From positions 248,001 through 312,000 of the forward strand of contig NZ_ANBA01000011.1 of the NCBI RefSeq assembly GCF_000341085.1: a stretch of 64,000 nt of DNA, read 5' to 3'. The translations under genes were made by a program, and so were the position numbers. The stretch comes from Nocardiopsis ganjiahuensis DSM 45031 (GTDB lineage Bacteria; Actinomycetota; Actinomycetes; Streptosporangiales; Streptosporangiaceae). The notes beneath the pieces are model-generated. The model worked only from the letters and a program-made list of their open reading frames with translations. It did no database searches and was not told where the DNA came from. Below, piece after piece: positions 8,480 to 15,992 of the stretch (positions within the stretch are counted from its first letter, which is position 1; each line of letters starts with the position of its first letter).

Positions 8480-10051
8480 TCAGGCGACCTGCTCGGCCTC
8501 CGGGGTCCCGCCCTGCTCGATCTCGCGGACGACCTTGTCGAAGTCCTCCTCCATCTGCTCGCTGACCTTGCCCAGGCTGTTGAAGGCGAGGATGGCGCCG
8601 AAGCTGAGGATGACCGCGGGAACCATGGCGTACAGACCGGTTCCGATGTAGGCGCTGTCGACGATGTCCCAGATGATGGCCGTGGCGCCGCCGACGAGCA
8701 TGCCGGCCAGGGCACCGGTCCAGGTCATGCGCTTCCAGAACAGGGCCAGCAGCAGGACCGGGCCGAAGCCGGCACCGAAGCCCGCCCAGGCGTAGCCGAC
8801 CAGGTCCATGACGGACTGGTTGCCCCACAGCGCCACACCGGCCGCGATGACGGCCACCGCGACCACCGTGCCCCGGCTGATCCAGAGCAGCGACCGGGGG
8901 GAGGCCTCCTCGTTCACGAAGGCCTTGTAACCGTCCTCGGTGAGGGCCGAGGCGGCCACCAGGAGCTGGGAGTCGGCGGTGCTCATCACCGCGGCGAGGA
9001 TGGCGGCCAGCAGGAGACCGGCCACCAGCGGGTGCGTCAGCGCCTCGATCAGGCGCGGGAAGACCTGCTCGGGTGTGTCGAGCGGGGTGTCGAAGTAGGC
9101 GATGCCGATGAAGCCCACCAGGACGGCCAGGGCCATCGCGGAGACCGCCCAGGCGACGCTGACGAACCCGGCCTTCGGGATGTCCTTCACCGAGCGGATG
9201 CCCATGTAGCGGGCCAGGATGTGCGGCTGGCCGAAGTAGCCGAAGCCCCAGGCCAGGCCGGAGACGATGACGACCCAGCCGAGGGTCTCGGTGGAGACCC
9301 AGGCGCCGGTGTCCAGGTCCAGGGCCGTGCCGCCCACCACGGACAGCAGGTCCTCGCCCCGGCCCGCGACCCTGTCGGCGAGCCCGGCGAAACCGCCGAG
9401 GGCGGTGATGGCCATGACCGGGACCACCAGCAGGGCGGCCCACATCATGGCGGCCTGGATCACGTCCGTGTAGGAGACCGCCAGGAACCCGCCGAGCACC
9501 GTGTAGAGCACGACGATGCTGACGCCGATCACGATGGCCGGAGCCGGGCCCAGGCCGAAGACCTGGTCGAAGAGGGCGGCCATGGCGACGAGGCCGGAGG
9601 CGACGTAGAAGAAGTAGAAGACGATGATGAGCACGGCCGAAACCGCGCGCAGGGCACGGGAGCGGTCGTTGAAGCGGTTCTCGAGGAAGGAGGACAGGGT
9701 GAGGGAGTCGGACTCACCCCCGAAGCGGGAGTCGCTGACCCTCTCGGTGTAGACCCGCAGACGCGGGGCGACGAGGATCCAGCTTCCAGCGAACCCCGCC
9801 GCGAGCCCGACGGCGATCCAGGCCTCGCCGAGGCCGGAGACGTAGATGGCACCCGGGAGCCCCAGCAGCAGCCAGCCGCTGAAGTCGCTGGCGTTGGCGC
9901 TCAGCCCGGCCACCCAGCTGTTGAGCTGGCGACCGCCGAGCACGAAATCGGCCTGCGAGACGGTTCTCCGATAGACCCAGAGACCGATGGCCACCATGAC
10001 GGCGAGGTACACGCCGAAGGTCGCGATTGACGCGAGCACGGAGTCGTTCAT
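8480..10051 (-). CDS. putP: Sodium/proline symporter
   Basis: PutP takes up proline with sodium. The 523-residue protein is a solute:sodium symporter with about 13 membrane helices. It is closely similar to E. coli PutP in the N-terminal ADFVLGGRQLNSWVAGLSA stretch, in ASDFSGWLLLGLPGAIYVSGLGEAW, and in the GYFGQPHILARYM segment. The ATG at 10051 has a GGGAGGAG ribosome-binding site 5-6 bases upstream. The gene lies 260 bases downstream of a GntR/FadR regulator on the same strand. The gap holds a spaced pair of FadR-type dyads, so that regulator probably controls uptake. The C-terminus is acidic and cytoplasmic. Confidence 0.92.
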   Translation of the reverse strand: MNDSVLASIATFGVYLAVMVAIGLWVYRRTVSQADFVLGGRQLNSWVAGLSANASDFSGWLLLGLPGAIYVSGLGEAWIAVGLAAGFAGSWILVAPRLRVYTERVSDSRFGGESDSLTLSSFLENRFNDRSRALRAVSAVLIIVFYFFYVASGLVAMAALFDQVFGLGPAPAIVIGVSIVVLYTVLGGFLAVSYTDVIQAAMMWAALLVVPVMAITALGGFAGLADRVAGRGEDLLSVVGGTALDLDTGAWVSTETLGWVVIVSGLAWGFGYFGQPHILARYMGIRSVKDIPKAGFVSVAWAVSAMALAVLVGFIGIAYFDTPLDTPEQVFPRLIEALTHPLVAGLLLAAILAAVMSTADSQLLVAASALTEDGYKAFVNEEASPRSLLWISRGTVVAVAVIAAGVALWGNQSVMDLVGYAWAGFGAGFGPVLLLALFWKRMTWTGALAGMLVGGATAIIWDIVDSAYIGTGLYAMVPAVILSFGAILAFNSLGKVSEQMEEDFDKVVREIEQGGTPEAEQVA

Positions 10052-10206
10052 CCGTCTCCTCCCTTCCTTTGGAGCGCGGAAACTTCACTCACGCGCATAT
10101 GACGAACTCTGTCCGCGATCATCACTCCTCGTTGTCGGGACCACAATGCCCTGTGTGCGGAACAACACCTGTTCGAGACCTCGTTGAGTTCTCGACCAGG
10201 CATTAT

Positions 10207-10252
10207 TGTCCGATTGGCCAGCGCCGTGGCAGCCGGGTTGTCTGATCGGACA
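10207..10252. promoter_or_regulatory. Candidate operator pair for the GntR/FadR-type regulator
   Basis: Two copies of a 14-bp dyad of the form TGTCyGATCrGACA occur at 10207-10220 (two mismatches) and 10239-10252 (near-perfect palindrome). They are 32 bp apart, about three helical turns. FadR-subfamily proteins bind compact dyads with a GTC..GAC core, so these fit the regulator gene that ends about 60 bases away. The location is between the regulator stop and the putP start. Confidence 0.6.
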
Positions 10253-10311
10253 TAAACGCCGGGACCGCGCTCGCGCCAGGGGCCCGGGACGCCCCGCAGG
10301 TGCTCCGGCGC

Positions 10312-11040
10312 TCAGCCGAGCAGCTCCCGGAGCCGCCGCTCCACCCCGGCCAGGTGCTCTCCCAGGGCCCGGCGCGCCGCTTCGGGGTCGCGCTCGCGCA
10401 CCGCCCGGACGATACGGCGGTGCTGGCTGTCACTGGCCGCCAGCCCTGCCTCGGACAGGGGCGCGACGTCCATGAGCTGGTTGATCCGCATCCGCGCGTC
10501 CGTGAGCGCGGCGGCCAACCGATCCGAGCCGGCCAGCTGGGCCAGGGTGATGTGGAAGACGGTGTCGCAGCGCCGGTAGTCGGCGGGTCCGGCCTCGGCG
10601 GCCACGGCCACACGCCGGTCCAGCAGGTCCCCCTGGGACCCGGTGATCCCGGTCTCGGCCAACCGGACCACGGCACCGGTCTCCAGGCCGCGCCGGAAGG
10701 CGAGCAGGTCCTCCAGGGCGGTACCCGTCTCGACGAGGTCGCGACGCGCCTCCTCGGGTGTGGGCCTGGGCGGGAGGTCGGCGACGAACGTGCCGCCGCT
10801 CCGGCCCCGCCGGGACTCGACGTACCCCTGGCGTTGGAGGAGGCGGATCGCCTCGCGCAGCGTGATGCGGCTGACGCCCAGGCGGGAGGCCAGGTCGCGT
10901 TCGGCCGGGAAGCGGGCGCCCGCCGGGACGACGCCGAGCCTGATGGCGCACATCAGCCGCTCGACGGTGACCTCCAGGGCGTTGCCGACCTGGACCGGGC
11001 GGAAGACCGCCTCGGCCGCGGGATCGCAGGGTGGGACCAC
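10312..11040 (-). CDS. GntR-family transcriptional regulator, FadR subfamily
   Basis: This 242-residue cytoplasmic DNA-binding protein has a GntR winged helix at about residues 20-90 (FPAERDLASRLGVSRITLREAIRLLQRQGYVESRRGRSGGTFV) and an all-helical FCD ligand domain at about 105-235 with the metal-site residues typical of the family (D/H in the YRRCDTVFH and SQHRRIV segments). The start is a GTG at 11040. There is no good ribosome-binding site, but a TAAGCT element lies 6 bases upstream (11047-11052), so the message may be leaderless. It sits upstream of putP and probably senses proline or a related metabolite; that link is inference. Confidence 0.88.
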   Translation of the reverse strand: MVPPCDPAAEAVFRPVQVGNALEVTVERLMCAIRLGVVPAGARFPAERDLASRLGVSRITLREAIRLLQRQGYVESRRGRSGGTFVADLPPRPTPEEARRDLVETGTALEDLLAFRRGLETGAVVRLAETGITGSQGDLLDRRVAVAAEAGPADYRRCDTVFHITLAQLAGSDRLAAALTDARMRINQLMDVAPLSEAGLAASDSQHRRIVRAVRERDPEAARRALGEHLAGVERRLRELLG

Positions 11041-11557
11041 GGGGCCAGCTTAGGGCGTGTTCTGCGACCTCGCCCGGAAAAGACCGATCTTCGACGCGTT
11101 CACCGGCTCCCCGTGCCGAGCCCTTCACACAGGTGGCTTCCGCACCACCGGGCACACCGTTCACACCCTTCGGTGACGGTCGCGTATCCCCGTATCCACA
11201 GGCAGTGGACAACTATCGACACGGCACAGAGCAGAACCTAGCCTGGGAGAGAGCGAGCACACACCCGTGGTCGGCCCCGTCCACCGCAGCGGGTGGTCCC
11301 GCCCCTCACCCCGCCCCTCTCCCCCTCCAGCAGCCGTCCGCCCTGACCGGGCAGGCCCCGCGGCGACCCCGTCCGGGCGCCCGCGCCGACGCTCCTCCGC
11401 ACCCGCCCCGGGGGGCCACCGCCCTCACTTCCTCCTCCCTGATCCGCGGCGCCTCTCCGGGACCGTCCGAGAGCCCCAAGTGAACGGTTCCGCTGCCCGG
11501 CCCCGGAGGTACCGCGGGGCCGCGACCCCGCCGCCACACGAGAAAGCTGGTGGACCG
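11041..11557. other. 517-base gap with a DnaA-box-like inverted pair
   Basis: No gene is supported. At 11193-11213 the sequence holds GTATCCACA and, after a GGC spacer, the inverted TTGTCCACT. This is the same arrangement as in the terminator at 57740. The second half (11280-11440) is C-rich on the plus strand and looks like noncoding leader DNA. Confidence 0.45.
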
Positions 11558-14113
11558 ATGACGACCGGCCCCGGCCGCCCCCGCCGGAGGGACCCCGCGC
11601 GCCTTCCGGTGATCGGCGGGGTTCCCCGCACCAACCCGGACTTCACCGGACGCGAGTCCGTCCTGGAACGGATCCACGACGCCCTCGGCTCCCGCACCGG
11701 CTCCCGCTTCCTGATCGGCGGCGGCAGCGGTGTCGGCAAGAGCCGCATCGCCGCCGAGTTCGCACACCGCTACGCCGCGGACTACGACCTCATCTGGTGG
11801 GTCCCCGCCGCCACCGACATCGAGACGCACCGCGCCTACCTGCGCCTGGCCGAGCACCTCGGACTGCCCGTCTCCTACGAACACGTCCCCCGCACCGTGC
11901 AGACCGTGCGGCAGGAACTCTCGGAGAACGCCGGCCTCGGCTCCTGGCTGCTGGTGTTCGACGACGTCGCGGACGTGGAGGCGCTGGCCGACGAGTACTT
12001 CCCCCACGGCGGCGGGCACATCCTCGTCACCTCCCGCGGACACCGGTCGCTGCCCCGGAGCAGGCCCGGGCACCGGTTCGACGGACAGGTGGTCCCCCGG
12101 ATGACCAACGCCGAGAGCCTGGCCCTGCTGCGGCGGGTCTGCCCCGCCCGCCTGGACACCCCCGGTGACGGGGAGCGCCTCGCCGAACTGCTCGAACACC
12201 TCCCCCTCGCCCTCGGCCAGGTCGGCGCGTTCCTCCGGGAGTCCACCATGTCGACCCATGACTTCCTCGAACTGTTCGAGGAGCGCTACGACGCGATGGT
12301 CTGGCACATGGGGGCCGACGACGACCACACGGCCCCGCTCCGGGTGGCCTGGAGCATCCAGGCCGAGCAGCTGCTGGACGGCCCCGACGACCGGGAGCGC
12401 GAGACCAGGCGCATGGTCCTGGAGCTCATCCGGCTCTGCGCCTTCTTCGCGCCCCGCCCCCTCTCCCGTGCCCTCTTCACCCGGTCCCGCGGCCTGGGGC
12501 CCACCCCCGAGCGGTCACTGCTGCTCGGCGACGGCATCCGGCTCGGCCGGGTCCTGGAGTACATGGGCAGGCACAACCTGGCCTACTTCGACCACGAGCG
12601 GAACACCTTCCAGCTGCACGAGCTGTTCCAGTCGGTGATCCGTGACTCGCTCACCCTGGAGGAACGGGTGCGCTACCGGCACCTGGCCCACCTGATCCTG
12701 GCCCAGAACGACCCCGCCGGCCCCGTCGACCCGGCGCACCGCACCGCCTACCTGCTGCTGTACGCGCATGTGAAGGCCTCCCAGGCCTGGGCCAGCCGGG
12801 ACGCGCGGGTGCGCGGCACGGTGCTCAACGTGGTCGACTTCCTCACCGAGGTGGGCAACTACACGGACGCGACCAGCCTCGTCGGGCAGGCCGTCAACGC
12901 CTGGGGCGACGCTCCGGACCTGCTCCTGCGCGCGCGGCTCCGGCGCAACAAGATCCGGCGCGTCCACGGCGAGTACGGCACCGCGCTCGAGGAGGCCGAG
13001 GAGCTCCACGCCGAACAGGTGCGCCGGCAGGGCCCCGACGACGACGAGGCGCTGGAGTCGCTCCGGGCGGTCGCCATCGCGCTGAGCGGCCTGGCCCGGT
13101 TCGAGGAGGCCGGACGGCTGTTCCGCCGCATCCTGGACCACCGGCGGGAGCGGCACACCGACGCCGACCCGCGCACCCTGGAGGCCGCGCACGACTACGG
13201 GCAGACGCTGCAGGAGCAGGGCAGGTTCGGGGAGGCCCTGGCCATCGACCAGCGGACCGTGGCCGGACGGCGCGCCCTGCTCGGGCCGAACGACGTGCAG
13301 ACCCTGCGTACGGGGCTGTCCCTGGGACTGAACCTGATCCTGCTGGGGCGCCTGGAGGAGGCCCGGGAACAGATCACCGAGTGCATGGAGCGGTTCGGGA
13401 CCGCGGCCGAACCCGACAGCCCGCACGCGCTCCAGGGGATGCTCTTCCTCTCCGTGGTGTACCGGCGGCTCGGCGAGGCGGAGCGGGCGCTGGAGCTGTC
13501 CGGCCGGGCGCTCTCCCTGTACCTGCTCAAGCACCCGCCGACCGTCCGGCAGGTGCTGTACTGCCGGGTCATCCACATGGTGACGCTGGCGCAGACGGGG
13601 GCGGTGGACCAGGCGGTGAGCGAGGTGGACCGGCTCCTGCGCCCGCTGGACGAGCGCTACCCCTCGGAGCATCCGTTCCCGGCCACGGCCAGGATCAGCA
13701 TGGGCATCGTCCTGCGGGCCGCCGGACGCTACACCGAGGCGCTCAAACTCGACCAGGAGGGCCTGGAGCGGCTGCTGCGGATCTACGGCCCGGGTTCGTT
13801 CAGCAGCCTGCCCGCCGCCCTGAACGTGGCCACCGACCTGTACCACCTGGACCGGTTCCACGAGGCCCGTGACCTGGAGGCTCTGACGGAGGCGGACTGC
13901 CGTCACCGACTGCCCGCCGACCATCCGATCCTGCTGACGGCACGCCGGAACCACCTGGTCAGCCGACGTGCCGGGGGTGAGGACGTGAGCGAGGCGTGGG
14001 ATCGGCTACGCGTGGAGTTCGCCGAGCGCTTCGGCGAGGACCACCCCGGTACGGCGTCCATGTCCTCGTTCACCCGTCAGGACTGCGACGTGTTCCCCGT
14101 CGCGTCCCTGTGA
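11558..14113 (+). CDS. NB-ARC/TPR protein (STAND-type ATPase)
   Basis: This 851-residue cytoplasmic protein starts with a motif shared by actinobacterial TPR proteins (GVPRTNPDFTGRE at about 21-33). A P-loop GGSGVGKS (55-62) and a Walker B-like LLVFDD follow, then an NB-ARC/winged-helix region to about residue 380, and then some 450 residues of tetratricopeptide repeats. Such STAND proteins act as signal-driven switches, and relatives occur in the FxSxx-COOH system and in regulatory or defence settings. No FxSxx-type peptide, radical SAM gene or effector domain is found next to it here, so the role is open. The ATG at 11558 follows a weak GGTGG site. A DUF397 gene is convergent downstream. 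Confidence 0.8.
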   Translation: MTTGPGRPRRRDPARLPVIGGVPRTNPDFTGRESVLERIHDALGSRTGSRFLIGGGSGVGKSRIAAEFAHRYAADYDLIWWVPAATDIETHRAYLRLAEHLGLPVSYEHVPRTVQTVRQELSENAGLGSWLLVFDDVADVEALADEYFPHGGGHILVTSRGHRSLPRSRPGHRFDGQVVPRMTNAESLALLRRVCPARLDTPGDGERLAELLEHLPLALGQVGAFLRESTMSTHDFLELFEERYDAMVWHMGADDDHTAPLRVAWSIQAEQLLDGPDDRERETRRMVLELIRLCAFFAPRPLSRALFTRSRGLGPTPERSLLLGDGIRLGRVLEYMGRHNLAYFDHERNTFQLHELFQSVIRDSLTLEERVRYRHLAHLILAQNDPAGPVDPAHRTAYLLLYAHVKASQAWASRDARVRGTVLNVVDFLTEVGNYTDATSLVGQAVNAWGDAPDLLLRARLRRNKIRRVHGEYGTALEEAEELHAEQVRRQGPDDDEALESLRAVAIALSGLARFEEAGRLFRRILDHRRERHTDADPRTLEAAHDYGQTLQEQGRFGEALAIDQRTVAGRRALLGPNDVQTLRTGLSLGLNLILLGRLEEAREQITECMERFGTAAEPDSPHALQGMLFLSVVYRRLGEAERALELSGRALSLYLLKHPPTVRQVLYCRVIHMVTLAQTGAVDQAVSEVDRLLRPLDERYPSEHPFPATARISMGIVLRAAGRYTEALKLDQEGLERLLRIYGPGSFSSLPAALNVATDLYHLDRFHEARDLEALTEADCRHRLPADHPILLTARRNHLVSRRAGGEDVSEAWDRLRVEFAERFGEDHPGTASMSSFTRQDCDVFPVASL

Positions 14114-14120
14114 GACGGCC

Positions 14121-14333
14121 TCAGAAAGGTCCCTTGGAAACCGCGAGAAAGGTGCTCCACTCACGGTTGTCAAACCTCAGCTGAGCGTCCTCGGGGTGTA
14201 CCGAGTCGCGGAAGAACGATTCCCCTGACGTCAGGTTGAGAACCTCACAGCAGGCCCCGATGTCGTAGGAGTACTGCGACTTGCGCCATCGGCCGAAAAA
14301 GGCCTGAGATTCCCCCGCGCGCGCTTCGATCAT
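14121..14333 (-). CDS. DUF397 domain protein
   Basis: This 70-residue protein shows the DUF397 pattern: WRKSQYS near residue 13, a Cys-containing EVL segment, the RDSVHPED motif and a closing EWSTFLAVSKG. DUF397 proteins are small actinobacterial partners of XRE regulators or HATPase-type kinases and affect differentiation in streptomycetes. The ATG at 14333 has AGGA 9 bases upstream. Base composition in 14120-14700 is lower in GC than the flanks, a hint of transfer. No intact XRE gene lies beside it; upstream is only a doubtful remnant. Confidence 0.75.
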   Translation of the reverse strand: MIEARAGESQAFFGRWRKSQYSYDIGACCEVLNLTSGESFFRDSVHPEDAQLRFDNREWSTFLAVSKGPF

Positions 14334-14349
14334 GTTGTTGTCCTGAATC

Positions 14350-14646
14350 TTAGTCAGCGTTGACCCTGGCGAGTTCCGACCACGCCACTCCGGGGCCCAT
14401 ACCAAACCAAGCGATGACATAGCAGGTCAGAGCCTTGTCAGGCGAGACATGAAGGCGCCCGCGCGCGACGCGGCGGGAAACACAGGGAACATTAGCGCAA
14501 GGAGCCCCGCTTCGGCGATACCCCAAACGGACACGGCTCGTGAATTTCCTTGATCGTTCCTCATCAGTGACCGAAGGCGATTCAGCGAGAGCACGTGGTG
14601 AATTGGCGAGAAGTACTTGCTTTCGTGCCCGTTTGGCCGTATTCAC
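14350..14646 (-). pseudogene. Possible remnant upstream of the DUF397 gene
   Basis: A 98-residue frame ends 16 bases before the DUF397 start. Its last 25 residues (AWFGMGPGVAWSELAR) resemble the C-terminal end of HATPase-type anti-sigma proteins that often precede DUF397 genes, while the rest matches nothing I recognise. It may be a decayed partner gene or chance. Codon use is not typical of the neighbours. Confidence 0.25.
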
Positions 14647-14732
14647 AAGCCGTTTTCACAAGGCGGATCGACGGCAGAGCGCCCGGACCGTGACCACATC
14701 CAGAACTCATTCCGGGCGCTCCGGGCATGCGA

Positions 14733-14764
14733 ACGGCCCGGGGCGCGCGCCCGCCCCGGGCCGT
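14733..14764 (-). terminator. Terminator of the nrd operon
   Basis: A perfect 13-bp GC-rich inverted repeat (14733-14745 and 14752-14764) with a 6-base loop lies 37 bases beyond the nrdB stop. Confidence 0.8.
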
Positions 14765-14800
14765 CGGAGGGGAGAAACTCGGTCTCTCCCAGGAGAGGAC

Positions 14801-15883
14801 CTAGTCCCAGTCCAGGCCGCCACCCGTCTGGTACTCGATCACTCGGGTCTCGAAGAAGTTCTTCTCCTTCTGGAGGTCCATCATCTCCGACATCCACGGG
14901 AACGGGTTCTCCGTCTCGCCGAAGATCGGGGCGAGGCCGATCTGCTCGGCGCGCCGGTCGGTGATGAAGTGCATGTACTTCTCGCACAGCTCGGAGTTGA
15001 GGCCCAGCACGCCGCGCGGCATGGTCTCGCGTCCGTAGGCCACCTCGAGCTCACAGGCGTCGGTGAGCATCTGCCGCACCTCGGCCTGGAACTCCTCGGA
15101 CCACAGGTGCGGGTTCTCGATCTTGATCTGGTTGATCACGTCGATGCCGAAGTTCAGGTGGATCGACTCGTCGCGCAGGATGTACTGGTACTGCTCGGCG
15201 ATGCCGACCATCTTGTTGCGGCGGCCCAGCGAGAGGATCTGCGCGAAGCCGGTGTAGAACCACATGCCCTCGAAGATCACGTAGAACGCGACCAGGTCAC
15301 GCAGGAAGGCCTGGTCGGCCTCGGGGGTCCCGGTGCGGAACTCCGGGTTCTCCAGGTTCTGGGTGTACTTGAGCGCCCAGGCGTCCTTCGCGGTGATCGA
15401 GGGGACCTCGCGGTACATGTTGAAGAGCTCGCCCTCGTCCAGGCCGAGGCTCTCGCAGATGTACTGGAAGGTGTGCGTGTGCACCGCCTCCTCGAAGGCC
15501 TGGCGCAGCAGGTACTGGCGGCACTCCGGGTTGGTGAGCTGGCGGTACACGGCCAGGACGATGTTGTTGGCGACCAGGGACTCCGCGGTGGCGAAGAAGC
15601 CCAGGTTGCGCTTGAGCATGAGGCGCTCGTCCTCGGTCAGCCCGTCCTTGGACTTCCACAGCGCGATGTCGGCCTGCATGGCCACCTCGGTGGGCATCCA
15701 GTGGTTGTTGCACCCGGACAGGTACTTGTCCCACGCCCACGTGTACTTGAGGGGCAGCAGCTGGTTGACGTCGGCTCGGGCGTTGATCATCGACTTGTCG
15801 TCGACGTTGACGCGCTCGGCGTCGCGCTCGATCTCGCCGAGGCCGCTGATGGGGGCGGCGCTGTTCTCGGAAACCGCGGTCAT
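14801..15883 (-). CDS. nrdB: Ribonucleoside-diphosphate reductase small subunit, Phe at the radical site
   Basis: NrdB houses the dimetal cofactor that starts radical chemistry in aerobic ribonucleotide reductase. The 360-residue protein has the first metal ligand in TAESLV (Glu101), the next pair in [10 protein letters not shown] (Glu132, His135) and the last pair in RDESIH. At the place of the radical tyrosine (E-x-x-H-x-x-x-Y) it has Phe139. This is the class Ic pattern known from Chlamydia trachomatis, which uses a Mn/Fe cofactor rather than a tyrosyl radical. The start is the ATG at 15883. It follows nrdA by 109 bases with a strong hairpin between them. Confidence 0.93.
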   Translation of the reverse strand: MTAVSENSAAPISGLGEIERDAERVNVDDKSMINARADVNQLLPLKYTWAWDKYLSGCNNHWMPTEVAMQADIALWKSKDGLTEDERLMLKRNLGFFATAESLVANNIVLAVYRQLTNPECRQYLLRQAFEEAVHTHTFQYICESLGLDEGELFNMYREVPSITAKDAWALKYTQNLENPEFRTGTPEADQAFLRDLVAFYVIFEGMWFYTGFAQILSLGRRNKMVGIAEQYQYILRDESIHLNFGIDVINQIKIENPHLWSEEFQAEVRQMLTDACELEVAYGRETMPRGVLGLNSELCEKYMHFITDRRAEQIGLAPIFGETENPFPWMSEMMDLQKEKNFFETRVIEYQTGGGLDWD

Positions 15884-15952
15884 GCTCGAAACTTTTCCGT
15901 TCTCCGGTCGGGCCGGGGTCGTCTGTGGGGAGCGGAGGGAGAACAAGGGGGC

Positions 15953-15981
15953 GGGGCGCCCGCGACTGCGGCGGGCGCCCC
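15953..15981 (-). terminator. Intercistronic hairpin between nrdA and nrdB
   Basis: A perfect 11-bp inverted repeat (15953-15963 and 15971-15981, 7-base loop) begins 12 bases after the nrdA stop. It could be a partial terminator or a stabilizer that sets the nrdA:nrdB ratio. Confidence 0.65.
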
Positions 15982-15992
15982 CGGAACCCTCG

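Noticed and set aside
11558-14113. Complete FxSxx-COOH system or a defence island
   Set aside because: Only the TPR/NB-ARC protein is present; no precursor peptide, radical SAM enzyme, nuclease or other defence gene is next to it.
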